Assembly (NCBI GenBank): GCA_964247055.1
Contig: OZ176053.1
Span: forward strand, 682,001-746,000
Length of the DNA stretch: 64,000 bases
Direction of reading: 5' to 3'
From: Paragordius varius
Lineage: Eukaryota > Nematomorpha
Position 1 is the first letter of the stretch, and each line of letters starts with the position of its first letter. Under the pieces are notes generated by a model that did not search any database, was not told the DNA's origin, and saw only the letters and a list, made by a program, of their open reading frames with translations. Below are positions 1-12,488 of the stretch, piece after piece. The position numbers and the translations under genes were made by a program.

Positions 1-316
1 TAATAATATTTTTCCTATGAGATATTATTTTTTAAGTCGTGGATCGCTTTTTCATATATAAAACATTAATTGTTCTATAAAGAGTAAAATATGTTTTTTA
101 GCCCATAATTTTTTACCCACATCTTATTTTCCAGGAAATAAAGTACTAACGAAAAGGCTGTTTTGGCAAATAGCTATAATTGATTAAATAAACAGTGTTA
201 TATTGTAACTATTGTCAACGAGAAAGAATATTGTATGTTAAAATAATGATAATAATTAGTCCCTTGTAAATTTTTTAACATTAACAATATCCAAAATTTT
301 TGATATATGGTAGTAT

Positions 317-1269
317 CAGGGCCTGGAACCGGTTCAAAAAAAGTTGAACCAGAACCGGGTCTGTTCTTGAACAAGTGAAACCGGAAACGCGTTGGTTCTG
401 AAGTATTTAAAAATAAAACCTGGTGTTTCCTGAAATTTTGGAACAGAAACAGGGCTGGTTCCTGAACAAATGGAACCGGAACCGCGTTGGTTTGTTAAAA
501 ATTAGCGGTTCCGGAACCGGTTCTTTACATTTAGAACCGGTTCCATTTTCGGTTCCTGACTTTTGATTGTATGATTTACAAAATAATTATTATAATAATA
601 CAAACAACCAAAATATCAACATTTATAAATCTAACAATTTTTATAAATTGCCAATTGTATACTGATGAAAAAAAATAGTGTAGCATTGAAACAAATTATA
701 AAAATATAATAGGAAAATGTATAAGAAAGGTATAAAATGAGTAAATTAAGTATGGCATTTAAAAAGTCTTTATTTAACTTTAAAAAATTATAGGACCAAG
801 CAATTCGCTGGTCAAACTGCTCTCATGTCTAAATTAAAAAAAGGGTGAAAAACTCTTTCAACGGAGACCTATGTATACGAATATATGTATTATAAATTAA
901 CTCGAGTTCTATTAGTTTTTTTAAAACAGTTGAATCGCCGAAAATTTAGAGAGTATCACTAATATAATATAAGGCGCTTAGTTTAAGGTTTAAAGTTTGA
1001 CGTATGTAATATATACTGGTACAATCAAGTTTAAAAAATAAAATAAAATTTTTATTATAAAAATCATATGGAAACCAGTAATTAAGGGGGTGGAACCGGA
1101 ACCGGGTTGGTTCCTAAAAATTTATAGATAGAATCAAAATGGTTCCTGAAATTTTGGAATCGGTACCGGGGTGTTTTCGGAGAAGTGGAACCGGAACCGC
1201 GTTGGTTCCATCCCAATGGAACCGGTTCTTGTTAAAATCCCAGGAACCGGGTTTCGGTTCCAAGGCCTG
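317..1269. mobile_element. hAT-like non-autonomous DNA transposon with exact 8-bp TSD
   Basis: The element begins CAGGGCCTGGAACCGG. Its right end, read in reverse complement, begins CAGGCCTTGGAACCG, so the ends form imperfect terminal inverted repeats of the CAGGG type seen in hAT elements. It is flanked on both sides by GGTAGTAT (309-316 and 1270-1277), an exact 8-bp duplication as expected for hAT. Both terminal regions are rich in GGAACCGG motifs, and the middle (about 565-1085) is plain AT-rich DNA. I see no transposase, so it depends on one elsewhere. The family call rests on the terminal motif and TSD length. Confidence 0.75.
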
Positions 1270-1494
1270 GGTAGTATTTTTTTCAACGGTTGGACTGCAA
1301 ACAAAAGAAAATAATAATGAAAAAATACAATACATGAAAAAATAGTTTGTAAATTTTTTTTGTCTTATATTTTTAATTGTAATAATAATACCCATGTGTT
1401 TACCTGCTGTATTAGACAAAAATACGGCCCGCTGAGCCATTTGTGTAGGGCCCATGGATAAAAACAATCATGGTGGTTTAAAAACACGGCTTCA

Positions 1495-1625
1495 ACCGAG
1501 TCGAAAAAAGCAGGTCGGAACCGGGGTGGTTTTTAAACGGCTGAAACCGGAACCGGGTTGGTTCCTTGAAAATATAACGGTTTAAGAACCCGTTTCTTAC
1601 ATTTAAAAGCGGTTCAATTTGTTTT
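1495..1625. repeat. Fragment of the GGAACCGG-rich hAT-like repeat
   Basis: This stretch has the same GGAACCGG/GGTTGGTTCC phrasing as the element at 317-1269. No clean end or target duplication is visible. It is probably an older, truncated copy. Confidence 0.55.
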
Positions 1626-1629
1626 CTGA

Positions 1630-2470
1630 ATTAACGTATATTAATACCAAATACTTGGCTGTTAAACTAACATAAATATATTAAATTATAGGCATCACGT
1701 TTAATTAAATGGTGAGATCCTTTTTTAACATATTGGCACTAATTACATACATATTATTGTGTTGTGAACCGCGATATATACCGCTAATGTTACCACCTTA
1801 CATGGTAAAATTTTACTGTATCTTTGGAAAAATATGGGCAAGATAAATTTTATTGTGAGGGTCTCATGCGGCCCATAAACCGCGGTTTGAGTGGCATATA
1901 TAGCTGGGCTCATTTTTCTGTTATGGGTAATCAATTATGGACGCTTTATTTGTGGTTTTGTTAGAATTTAGGGATTGTAAAATTATTTTATATAGATACT
2001 TCACCTGGATATATTTATCGTATATTCTTTTACTAAGCAATAAGAAATAGTTATGATTAAATTTGGCAGCTGGCTCTAGGTTAGGGAAGACTGTATTAAA
2101 ATAAGATTGTTTGTCGGATCTAATGCGGCTTTTGTACTTTATTATTAATATTTTTGTACTCAATGGGAGGGCCTTTGGATTTTGCTATTCTTCTTTAATC
2201 AATCAAGTCGATGCTTTGTTGTGAGATGGTGATTTTTTTGTTTTTGATAGGCGCAGGCGGTATAATATCTTTGACTGTTTCAGTGTTTTGCAAATAGTTG
2301 ACCAAAGGTCATCAGTGTTTAACGTTTCGTAATTTAAGGATTTGAATTTATTGTTAGGTATTCACCCGCGCAAAAAAATGTACAAAGGTCCAATGTCTCA
2401 CACAAATGGAAAACTTTTACCCGATAAGATACATGCAAAATTTGTTCACAAAACAATCAAAAAATCGCTA
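1630..2470. other. Intergenic, no gene seen
   Basis: AT-rich sequence. The short open frames here have no recognisable motif. I see no RNA gene or repeat with clear ends. Confidence 0.5.
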
Positions 2471-2479
2471 TGATATTTA

Positions 2480-3900
2480 AACAAATTAACGACCACAAAT
2501 ATTAAAAGAAGAAATTGAATACGCCCTGAGGCATTAACCGGCAATTAAACGACATTTCTACAGAGCTACAAAGGCACATTCCCATAAAATAAATTCAATC
2601 ATTTTTCCAATATATCTTCATTAAGGCAACATTCCCGGTGGACTAAACAAATCACTAGTGGTCCGATATTAAGGGCACCTAAATTATGTGAAAGCTACCG
2701 CAAAATAGCATTAATCAACCAAACCTCAAAGGTGTTTTTAAAAATAATACAAAATCGTCTACAAACATTTTCACCCGGAAATCTCAATGACACAGGCAGG
2801 CTTTAGATAAAAAAAACGATGCCGAGACATGATCTTAAACATTAGATGGATAATGGAAAAAAACTGTTAAAAAATGAGCTATACCTATTCATCGTGGATT
2901 TTTTTAAAGCCTTCGATACCGTTCAACACAACATTCTCTGGAAGGCCCTTAAACAAATAGGAGTTTCCGATCATTTAATCAAGCTAATTAAATCCATATA
3001 CTCCAACTCCTACCTACCACTTAACACCCCGCATGGCCCGAACTCCTGGAGCCCAATGAACATAGGTATGCGTCAAGGCTGCATTTTATCCCTAATGTTG
3101 TTCAACATATATTTGGAATGTATCATGAGGATCTAAATCTGCCAGGAATAAAAGTAGGGGTCACATCCTGGCAACTTTCCACTACGCAGACGATACGGTA
3201 CCAATTCACAAACAAGCCTTGAAAACAGTATCCGAACTTTTATAAATGTGTGCAAAACATGCAATCTAACATTGAATCACAGCAAAACTAAAATATTACA
3301 TATTCCCCTTATTCCTATGACTCGCACCGGTTTAATAACGAAACAATTCAAGTGGCCAACGAATACACACACCTTGGAAGCATTATCATTAAATTAAACC
3401 CCAGTTTCCAAGAAATAGAAAGCCGCATGGCTGCCAAATGCGCTCTAGCCTCACATTACAAAATATGGAAATCGCATGATATAAATCTAAAAACAAAAAT
3501 CGGACTAATAAACGCATTAATATTTCTAGCATGTTATACGGCAGTGAAAGCTGGACCATTAAAAGTGATGACGAGAAAACGCTTTTGAAATGTTTTGCTA
3601 GAGAAAAATACTTGGTATAACATGGAAGGACAAAGTGAAGAACATCGACATCGTAAACAAAATCAACGCACAAACAACGTTTGTTGGTAAAATAATAATA
3701 AATATTTGGTTATTTTGGACACATTATCCAAGGGCATTCTTTGGAAAAGGATATTATGTTAGGAAAAGTAAATGGCAAGAGAGGAATACGTACCTGGATA
3801 GATGAAATCTTTCCAATCACTGCAAAAACTATTTCAACAAGCCCACGAAAGATCCGAGTAGAGGAAGTTTTCTTATAAAATTGCTTGGTCGATAATAAGC
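2480..3900 (+). mobile_element. Decayed non-LTR retrotransposon (LINE), reverse transcriptase and C-terminal part
   Basis: Pieces of a LINE reverse transcriptase lie in order on the plus strand. An upstream piece around 2690-2770 reads YRKIALINQTSKVF. At 2846-3136 a frame carries VDFFKAFDTVQHNILW and GMRQGCILSLMLFNIYLE. About 3190 comes HYADDTV, the catalytic YADD box. At 3352-3588 is the post-RT region (THLGSIIIKLNP, then IWKSHDINLKTKIGL), followed by SESWTIKSDDEKTLLKCF and a WKDKVKN segment. No 5' end, endonuclease domain or poly-A tail is visible. Several stops and frameshifts separate the pieces, so it is inactive. The clade is not determined. Confidence 0.85.
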
Positions 3901-4595
3901 TTAACAACTACAACAAGCAAAAAACTCTAATATATTTATGGTTTTTTACCTGAAGTTTAATTCATAAATTATTGAGGTGTAGATTAAAAAGACAATTATT
4001 ATTACTGTAGTTCTCTTTAAGTGTTATAGGTACATAATTTGAAAATTGTCTATAACTCTATTTCAATCGGATGCCAGAAAAAAAGTTATCATATGTTTAT
4101 TTTAAAAAATAATATACAACAAATTCTAACATTATGATGTTGAGAACCAGAAAAATGTTACCATACAATCAAATTTAAACAATAAAGTTTTATTATAAAA
4201 AATAAAACATAATTCAACCATTATTTTAGAGATGAAAGCGAAACCGGCTCCTGTTAGGATCCCAGAAACCGGGTTCGGGTTCGAAGCCCTGTTTAAAGGT
4301 ATCTCTCTATTTGAATATTTTTTTGGAATGCGGCTAGCAAATTCCTTTTTGAAAACGCATGTTGTGTGATACATGATTAAAACTTTAAACACAAATCATG
4401 GGTAAACGGATACATAGGAATTAAAACGTATATAGATATTATATATAATAATATTTATTAAAGCTGTTTTCAATTTATATCTTTTTATTTATAGTATTGC
4501 ATAAAAATATGTCATCAGTTATTAGCCTCTATCCATATATCACAAGAAACATATAAAACATTTATATCATTTATATTTTGATTCTAACAGAAGTT
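3901..4595. other. Intergenic with one hAT-like right-end fragment
   Basis: AT-rich spacer downstream of the LINE and downstream of the GPCR stop. At 4215-4291 there is a fragment resembling the right end of the 317-1269 element, ending GAAGCCCTG. No gene is seen. Confidence 0.5.
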
Positions 4596-6479
4596 TCAAG
4601 ATTGATTTTGGTGTCCACAAGAACAACAAGCTTCCACAAACGATTTCCTAAAACAAGGATTTAACACTATATTAAGGTAAAATGTTAAGGAGATGTAGAG
4701 ATATTCCAAGAAATTGCATAAGGCAAAGGCAAAATCTACAGATTGTTCGTTCAAATTTTCCAATAAGAATTCAAATAACATGAGGAACATTGAAACAGGC
4801 AATAGGAATACAATAAATTGAAACATAAGGATAAAAAGCATTGTGTAATTCATTAGATTTATGAATTTTCTCCGTTCCTGTTTTAATCTGGTACACGTTT
4901 CTACCCTGCTTGCTCGTTTAATTATGTTGTATGCCGTGTTTTTACCCGTAATAGCTGTTAGCGATTGACTTATGGTAGACAAACGCTTTTTCTTTTCAGG
5001 TTTTGCGGGTATATCTGTTGTTTGACCTATGACAGTGTCAGAAACCGAATGCTTCATTAATTGGAAACTAAGCTTTTTGTGAATAACAACGGGTTGCTGT
5101 TCACTAACACTAGTATCCATGTACGAAGAGTGCGGTAACATGCCGTTTTCCTGGCCATTTTTATGTGTTGTTGCATAATTATCTATCGATTGTTTTGATT
5201 TAATGTGGTGTTTGGTCCCTGTAGATGAGAAAGAGAGATGATTTGAGACAACTTTTTTGCCCGAATATGTTGAAGGTCCTGGTCCTTCCCTCGAGGCAGG
5301 CATTATCATTGAATTCGCCTTTACTTTCCAGGACTCCACGCGTTTTCTGTTTTTAGTCAAACAAATTTTCAAAGCCACAATAAGTAAGAATGGTAGGATG
5401 CGTGTTAAGGATTCCCGCGTAATCCCATATATAATCCAATTCGTTTCGATGTGTGGAGGAAGGTATTTACGAAATGGATTAGTGTACACATATACAGGTT
5501 TACTTTCGTGTAAGGATAAATTGATTCCGTAGAATGTTTCTTCTGAAATCCTTAAAGATGAGATATTAGGTGACATGCTGCTTTGTGCATCCGGAGGGCA
5601 GACACGATGTTTTCTTATTTCAAACCACCAAGCCGATGGCAAATACCAAATGAAGCCAAATAAGAAACATGCTATGAGACTATGACACACGCGTCGGCGA
5701 TTACAAAATTTTTGGTAGGAGTGTGGTTTTAGGATTGCTATACTTTGTACAAAAGCCATATGGACATATATGGCAAAACTAAAGGTAAGCAGCGATTTGG
5801 CCAACGGGAAATGAAACCTGACCATATAATAATTCCAGGGGAACCCAATCCAAAACCTGGATCGTTTAAATTCACCATAGTAGTCTAGGATTGGATAAAC
5901 TAGCATAAACAAGTTATTGATGATATTAATGGCAAACAGTAGGCCCGTCAAAAATTCCGTCAAACTGGTTTGATGAAAACTCCGTTTGAAAAATATCATG
6001 TTTTGTCGAAACTTGTGAGTCCATCGCAATTTCTTACTTTTGACACTAGATTGTGACGGTTGATTTTTTGTGGAACCATTTTGTTTTACCACATCTACCT
6101 TATTATTCATGTTGACCACACTGTCATTTTTATATTTACGTTTTGCGGGTGGGATTATAAAACTGATAACCGGTTTCCCCTGGGGTTGTTCCTTCATATT
6201 TGTCGAATCAAATTGGTCAGGATTACGTTTCATAGTAATGCGATAGTTTTCACCACCCGATCTCCGTTGAAGCCGAGCAAATTTATTTCGCAAATACTTG
6301 TTTGGCATGTAAATCCAAAACATGTATACGCCTACAGCGTTACCCACTAAACCAACGCAAAATATAACGGGCAATAAAATTTCATAGATTTGATGGAAAA
6401 GGGTGTGTGACGTAGGTTTCGATAAATTTTGCCAGAGATCTTGCACTGGGATGCAAACATTCGAATTGTATTTGGGCAT
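4596..6479 (-). CDS. Divergent rhodopsin-like (class A) G-protein-coupled receptor, intronless
   Basis: A 627-residue frame with seven hydrophobic segments. TM1 is about residues 30-56, with the family GN pair (LVGNAVG, residues 44-50). TM2 is about 173-197, TM3 about 225-250 and TM4 about 264-286. TM5 follows about 350, TM6 lies near 530-555 with FLLPVS, and TM7 contains LNIVLNPCFRKSF, a form of the NPxxY motif ending in Phe. A CCSC cluster after TM7 could be palmitoylated. The layout recalls invertebrate FMRFamide/neuropeptide receptor groups, but the ligand is unknown. Oddities: the DRY motif after TM3 is replaced by QSI, the usual Cys at the top of TM3 is absent, and the first intracellular loop is about 115 residues long and basic. 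The third loop is also long and Ser/Lys-rich. The start is the first Met of the open frame, and TM1 follows it at a normal distance. Confidence 0.85.
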   Translation of the reverse strand: MPKYNSNVCIPVQDLWQNLSKPTSHTLFHQIYEILLPVIFCVGLVGNAVGVYMFWIYMPNKYLRNKFARLQRRSGGENYRITMKRNPDQFDSTNMKEQPQGKPVISFIIPPAKRKYKNDSVVNMNNKVDVVKQNGSTKNQPSQSSVKSKKLRWTHKFRQNMIFFKRSFHQTSLTEFLTGLLFAINIINNLFMLVYPILDYYGEFKRSRFWIGFPWNYYMVRFHFPLAKSLLTFSFAIYVHMAFVQSIAILKPHSYQKFCNRRRVCHSLIACFLFGFIWYLPSAWWFEIRKHRVCPPDAQSSMSPNISSLRISEETFYGINLSLHESKPVYVYTNPFRKYLPPHIETNWIIYGITRESLTRILPFLLIVALKICLTKNRKRVESWKVKANSMIMPASREGPGPSTYSGKKVVSNHLSFSSTGTKHHIKSKQSIDNYATTHKNGQENGMLPHSSYMDTSVSEQQPVVIHKKLSFQLMKHSVSDTVIGQTTDIPAKPEKKKRLSTISQSLTAITGKNTAYNIIKRASRVETCTRLKQERRKFINLMNYTMLFILMFQFIVFLLPVSMFLMLFEFLLENLNEQSVDFAFALCNFLEYLYISLTFYLNIVLNPCFRKSFVEACCSCGHQNQS

Positions 6480-8811
6480 ATATTATGCAATTAGGGGGTC
6501 GCTATCTAATTATCTAAATGTGTGTAAATATTCAACATTTTTGGGATAAAAAAGATTTTGGAGAGCCAGAAGATGTAACGGTAAGATTTTTACATAGCAT
6601 GCACATTGAATATTTAATGACATAATTTAATTTAAATTAAGAAAGGCTAATACTTGACATATACCGTATAAGCCTATTTAAATCAGTAGAGTATGTTAAA
6701 AAAACTTAATTATTTATGAACCTCACATTCATAAATAATTAATAAATTTGGTATATGGTGTAAAAAAATTTAAAATAATGTATATGCCATAACTATCAGG
6801 TTACCAGTCATCTATTGTCACCTCTTGTCGTCATGCCCATAGAAACGATAAAACATTAATTATTTATCAATTAAGAATCATAAAGAACTAGCCTACCCAA
6901 AAAAGTTTTTTTAATTAATTTTTCAATATTTTTTCTATGAGCTTAATGCCAACGAATCCACCATCATCACGCATTCGTATGACCTTTTATTGTTAAATTA
7001 ATTAAAATAAAACAGGATTGAAATGAAAGACATCTACTGAATTAACCATTTTTAAAGACATTAATTAATTAAAAGGTAGTAATGAAAAAGTAAATAATTG
7101 GGATATTTAAATGTCGTTTTTGGTTTTAAATTAGCTTGTCTTATGCGGCAATAGAAATTTTCAGTTCTAACCAGAAATTAAATTAGCTAAAAGGTGTAAA
7201 ATGTAGCAAATTGGCTTTATACACAATTAGAACTAAACTCTAACTATTTTCGTGTATTTGGTTATTTATAGATTATTATCAATCGATTTTTTCTAAAATC
7301 TCATATCACATTTACTACATCTGTATTAACCACCCATCATTTTAAACCAAAAAATCGTATTTTTCGTTGTCCAAAAAACTGGTTGGGAAGCATATTTATT
7401 TTTTTTATTTTAATCTTACGTAATTTTTTACCCTCGATAAAATAATTTTATGCAATACATCATTAAAATTATTAAAAAGAAGTTAAAACTAATGTAAATA
7501 TATTAAAATCACCCAGATTTAAGATTAAGATAAACCGAATAATTGTTACTAGGGAATGTGCGCTTCATTTCAGACCCCATATTAAATATTAAAAATTTGT
7601 TAATCGATTTAATTCGTAAGCTTGTAATCTAAGCCCGAGAATATTAGAGAATAGATATATAAATGTTTTAGATTAAAATAACAATAATATATAGGTAAGC
7701 GTAATATCTGTAAATCACTTTATTAACATTAATATTAACAACATTTATATTTTCAAACAATTTTTTAGGTGAAATATTAAGATGTCATAAGTAAAGGATT
7801 CAATTTGTTTAAAAAAATAGCAAAAATTTTCGAACATACTTCGAGCGTAATTAATTGAATATGAATGAAACATTTTTCTATACTCATAAAGTGTAACATA
7901 ATTTATCAAAAAATATCTAAATCAAATGTAAATATTCTAAAAAAATTTCATGTTGTTTCTAGTCTAGAGGCTAAGGTGTCATATAATATAGTTATTTCGA
8001 CTCTAATGGTAATTGTGCCGTATACAAAATACACACAAATAATAATCTGAAGAAATATATATATTCTGATATATAAATGTATCTGGATTCTCTTGATGCT
8101 TTTAAATTTGAGCCATACGAATGATATAAGAAAGTTTTTATCACTTTTGTGGCAATATTTGCGCACATTTTGCTGCATTGAATTTTGAAAAAAAGCTAAA
8201 TGCTTCATTCCAAAAAATATCACTAAAAAATATTATAAATTATATATATTTATATGAAAACAATATTTTTTTAATGAAATTCGCAAATTTTTGGACTCGC
8301 TTAATATGGGCAAGTTTTTAATTAATCGTGAAAATTTATAGATACAATGTACCTGTTTGACATCAAAAGTCGTTTTTCCGACAAAAATGGATACTTTGCT
8401 TAAAAATTCAATTTATAGCAAAATTATAATGGAACGAGTTTGGTATTTTGAATCATAGTGGAAATGGTATAACAACTCTTTTTCTATTGAAAATGCCGAA
8501 CATTTTTATCAACTTAGAATTTAAAAAAGGCGTTTACGTTTAAATTGGGGAATTTTTATAAAACTGAAGTGACATAAATTTGCTATTGAAAATTCTAAGC
8601 TCTGTGATCGAAATGATTAGCATCATTATAATTATAAAGAATATATTTTTTTATATTTAAGCGTTTTTCAAACTTATATCATGCTTTAAATACCATATAA
8701 CTCTGACCAAAATTATGATATAAAAAGTTTAAATAATATTTACATTTTTTCAGATATAACATTTTCTATGTCAAAATTTTGCATATATTTGTACAATATC
8801 GGCAGTTTTGT
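6480..8811. other. Intergenic, AT-rich, no gene recognised
   Basis: It lies upstream of the GPCR. It holds one perfect hairpin (6706-6720 with 6728-6742) and otherwise only homopolymer-rich AT sequence. Short frames near 7865-8223 overlap on both strands and carry no recognisable motif, so I do not call them genes. A promoter for the GPCR presumably lies near 6480-6700, but no defined element can be picked out. Confidence 0.5.
6706..6742. repeat. Perfect 15-bp hairpin
   Basis: TTAATTATTTATGAA is followed after seven bases by its exact reverse complement TTCATAAATAATTAA. It lies about 230 bases upstream of the GPCR start. It may be a MITE remnant or a chance AT palindrome. Confidence 0.6.
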
Positions 8812-9256
8812 TTAACACTTGAATACAACATTCATTTCAGTTCTTCGATTTAAATTGGGGAAGTTAGATACCCCAGGCTTGTTCAAAATTAAATATTTTA
8901 TAACATATTGAATAAAGTGAAACCATGGCAAAAATTTGCACTTATATAACACTAATCAACCGAAATGTAATTAAAGATTCATTCAAAATTACTATTACTT
9001 TTTCAGAGGTAAAATCCAAAGCAAAATATTTAGATAACATGTGTGGATAAGCTATATAAAAATATTAATAAATATACCACCATTTCTTTACTAAAGTTAA
9101 ATGTGGTTTTAATGAGTAATAAACTTAATTTTTAGAATCAAATAAACATGATATTTTGCAAAACTGTTGTAAAATAAAAATGGCGTTCAAGTAGTTAGAT
9201 ACAAAACTTTTTTCCAAAACTAAATTATTTCTAGATATTCAGACCTATATATATAA

Positions 9257-9985
9257 CACTGTGCAACAAATTTGGGGTCAATTTTCTGGATAATATTTTC
9301 TGATTCCTAATGGTATTGTTATCATATTTGTGTAAAAAAAATTTATTTACTCCGCTTGTTTTCGAGATCTAGGACTTTTTCCAAATTTTGACATACCCAA
9401 AATTTTCTCGTTTGTAAATAATTTTCGCTAGGTAAACAAAGAATATGTGGCTTATATAAATATTTTTACAAATGAACACCAATATTATATCCAATACTTT
9501 TTGTTCGGGGGGGCAAAAAACTCTCAAAAATTGGGTAACTTAACATTTTTTGACACTATTTTATCATCTTATTAAATAAAAACAAACTTTATTTTATGTT
9601 CTTGGATATTGTTTAAATATAAATATCATTGTGTGTAAATTTTTATTTTTAAAATAAATTTAATTTTTGCACCTTTTTTGGTGTTTTTTTATGTAAAAAA
9701 AGCTAAAATTTACTCAGCTGTAAATACTAAACTCTTAATTTTATCTGTTATTTTTAAATATTTTAATTTATATGTGTTCAACAATACTAAATTTTATGCA
9801 ATATCCTAACAGATTAATTATTTATTTATAAATTTAGGATGACTGAGTAAAAATATTGTATCTCACAAAAAATCTAGGCTAAACCATTTAGAATTTAGGG
9901 ATTTGTGGACCGTTCTAGTACACTCATAGAGGAACTCGGTGAAAATGCAAGAAAAACGCTTTTATATATTTTTTCTTTGTTTTAT
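9257..9985 (+). repeat. Left ~730-bp terminal inverted repeat of the CMC-like element
   Basis: This segment is matched in reverse complement by 13625-14932, excluding the nested MITE at 14008-14566. Shared landmarks include a GTTTGTAAATA block near 9410, ATATCCAAGAACATAAAATA (reverse complement) near 9590-9610, and a CTCATAGAGGAACTCGGTGAAAA block near 9925. Repeats this long are unusual for the superfamily. Confidence 0.7.
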
Positions 9986-10440
9986 ACATTCTTTTACAAT
10001 CATCAATATATCGATTTGCAGCTAAAATTGTAATATAAATACCATGACCAAGTACCCATCGCAAAAATTTGCATATGACGTGAGCTATATTAGCTTTTAC
10101 TCTGGACGGCTGTGCAGAATAAATAAATATGGGGAATATGCCATATCTTATGAAAAACGTTTGAAAAAACTTTTATATATAATAATGTGCGCTAAAAAGG
10201 GGGGTAAAAAAATTAACGAACATGAGTTTTATTAGAATAAAAAAAATCCCTTGGAAAAGGAGACCCCAAAAATTTAGAGGCATAAATGCGCTCCAAAATG
10301 GAAATCTTCATTTTTTCATTTTCAACTAGAAATAGATTTTTGTCCATATTTTTTTAGCTTATTGAGCAGACACGATAAAACTTTCATATATTATATAAAA
10401 CCTAATATATTTTTAAGAAAAATACATAAAACTATTTTAA

Positions 10441-11014
10441 CACTTGGATACAACACATTCATTTTAGTCCTTCGATTCAAATTGGGGTAGTTAAATACCC
10501 CAGGCATGTTTGAAATTAAATTCTTTAAATAATATGGAAGGAATCAATACCATGGCGAAATCTTGCACTTATATAACATTAATAAACCGAATAATAAAAA
10601 AATTTTATCAAAAATACCTGATATTTCTAATTTTGAGCTAAAACTGAAAGGTAAAAATTTAGTCAACGTGACATGTGTCAAATTGTAAAAAAAACATTAC
10701 AAAATAAACCGCTTTTTCTATTTCTATCAATGTTAGATGTAATTTATATAAAAAATAAGCTTTAGTTTTACCCTTAAAATTAAGTGAAGAAAAATTTTGC
10801 AGAAATTTTGTAAATTAAAATGGCGTCGAAGTAGTTTGAGATGAAACTTTTTTTTCAAAACAAAGTTTTATCAAGATATTTTGGCATATTTATATAATAT
10901 TTATCAGGATAGAAGCATAAATTTAAATTGGGACCGTTTCTTTCAGTAGTTTTTTAATAATTTTAATTTAAATTTAGTCTGGGGTATTTAGATACCCCAA
11001 TTTGAATCGAAGTG
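10441..11014 (+). mobile_element. TTAA-flanked MITE, copy 2 (nested in the CMC-like element)
   Basis: It begins CACTTGGATACAACAC and ends GAATCGAAGTG, flanked by TTAA at 10437-10440 and 11015-11018. Near each end is an ATACCCCA/TGGGGTAT block. The length is 574 bp and no coding sequence is present. Confidence 0.85.
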
Positions 11015-11294
11015 TTAAAGTATCAATAATTTTTTAATTCGACAAAAATAAAAATTCGTAAATTTTATGACATTGTCGAAATATGTTAAAAAATATTATT
11101 GGTAAAAACTCCATAATGTTATTATTATTTAAGTTTTTGACTTATATTAAACATACCAAAGAGTTGGTGTATCTAATAAAGGATATGCATTAAGTCCCTC
11201 AAAAAATTTGTATTTTTTGGAATATTTTGTTATTTTTTCATTTTCCTCACATGCTTCTCACTGTTTCATAACAACATAAAGCTGCTATTTTCAA

Positions 11295-11919
11295 ATGCGA
11301 ATACAGAAAAAACCAGCATATCTCCAAAATTATGAAATTCCCATTACTTTGGATACAGGTATATATATATTGTTCAATAATATAGTTAATAAATTTAAAT
11401 GCAAATTGAATAAAGACCTTTTCTGCTATATATGTGGAAGGTATCATCGCCCTACAAATTTGATTAAAATAACTGAACCAATAATTAATAATTATAACTT
11501 GTATTTTGCTGAGAAATTAGTTCATTACAAGGAAATATGGGCCCCCAGCAAGGTAATTATATTAATTATAATAAATCTTACACATTAACCAAACTGTTCT
11601 GTTCTACGCCAGGTGTGCAAACAATGTGTTGGTAGCCTTTCACGCTGGTATAATGGGAAACATGGAAAAATGCCTTTTACAAGCCCTACAATTTGGAAAC
11701 CTCAGAAAAATCATTTCAATGGTTAATTAATTAGTATATTTACAGATTGTTTGTTTTGTTTCTTAGATCAACCAGTCATTAACATGAAAAAAGGAAATAA
11801 AACATTAAAATATCCTGATTTAGAATCGGCCAAGCGACCTAAAAAAATATCAAATACAGTTCCCAAGCCTCCCATGAAAGAGATTTTAATGGACTTAATA
11901 GAAGATTCCCAAGACGATG
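11295..11919 (+). pseudogene. N-terminal Cys-rich part of the CMC-like transposase, three exons
   Basis: Exon a ends at 11552 and encodes FCYICGRYHRPTN and YFAEKLVHYKEIWAPSK, with donor AAG|GTAATT. Exon b (11613-11721) encodes VCKQCVGSLSRWYNGKHG and then PFTSPTIWKPQKNHF. Exon c (11767-11919) encodes NKTLKYPDLESAKRPKK. This matches the start of a repetitive protein family in arthropods, cnidarians and fish. Members have a CxxC, the phrase W.P..VC..C...L..W..GK, a WR/KP..H segment, and then a K.PxLxSAxRP segment. The family's usual second Cys pair after the WKP..H segment reads DQP here, so a zinc-binding pair is lost. The catalytic part is not downstream on this strand. It lies at 12489-13571 on the opposite strand. 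Confidence 0.7.
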
Positions 11920-12488
11920 GTAACATATAAGTTAATCATAGACTTTATTCCGGATGATAATAATGAATCAAGATGCTCTTCTGAGCTAAGTAATATAGCC
12001 AGCTCCACAAGGCTAAGTATTAGGCAAACCGGGATACTCACAGAAAAATAATTAACATGAAGGCGAATTTGATGTTAAAAAAAGTCAATACAGAAAACGA
12101 AATAAATAAACATATTGATAAATTCCCCCGGTGGATATAGGAATCATTTTATATCTGAATAATGTATTCATTGTTGATAAATAGATTGAAATTCTTATAT
12201 GTATTTGAAGTGTTGTTTTTAGGTTAGACTATCTTCAGGTTTAAAGCATGTCGTCTTTTTTTTCTCCAAGAAGTGCGATCGAGCGCATCATTAATAATGT
12301 TTGAATTGCAAATCATTATATCTTCATTTGTCGTTTTTGATCAATCTTAAAAGGGTCGGCCCCTATTATTTTTTGTTGAAGCGGTGTAGTTAAGCATATA
12401 TTGAAAGTGGTGTGTTGTGTTTAATATTTTCCATTCAAAAATTGTAATGTTTTACAGTTTGTTGCCGTCATTGGCCAACACTCTGAGG

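Noticed and set aside
5257-5532. Plus-strand open frame opposite the GPCR
   Set aside because: It is the antisense shadow of a well-supported receptor gene and has no motif of its own. The frame at 6060-6350 is rejected for the same reason.
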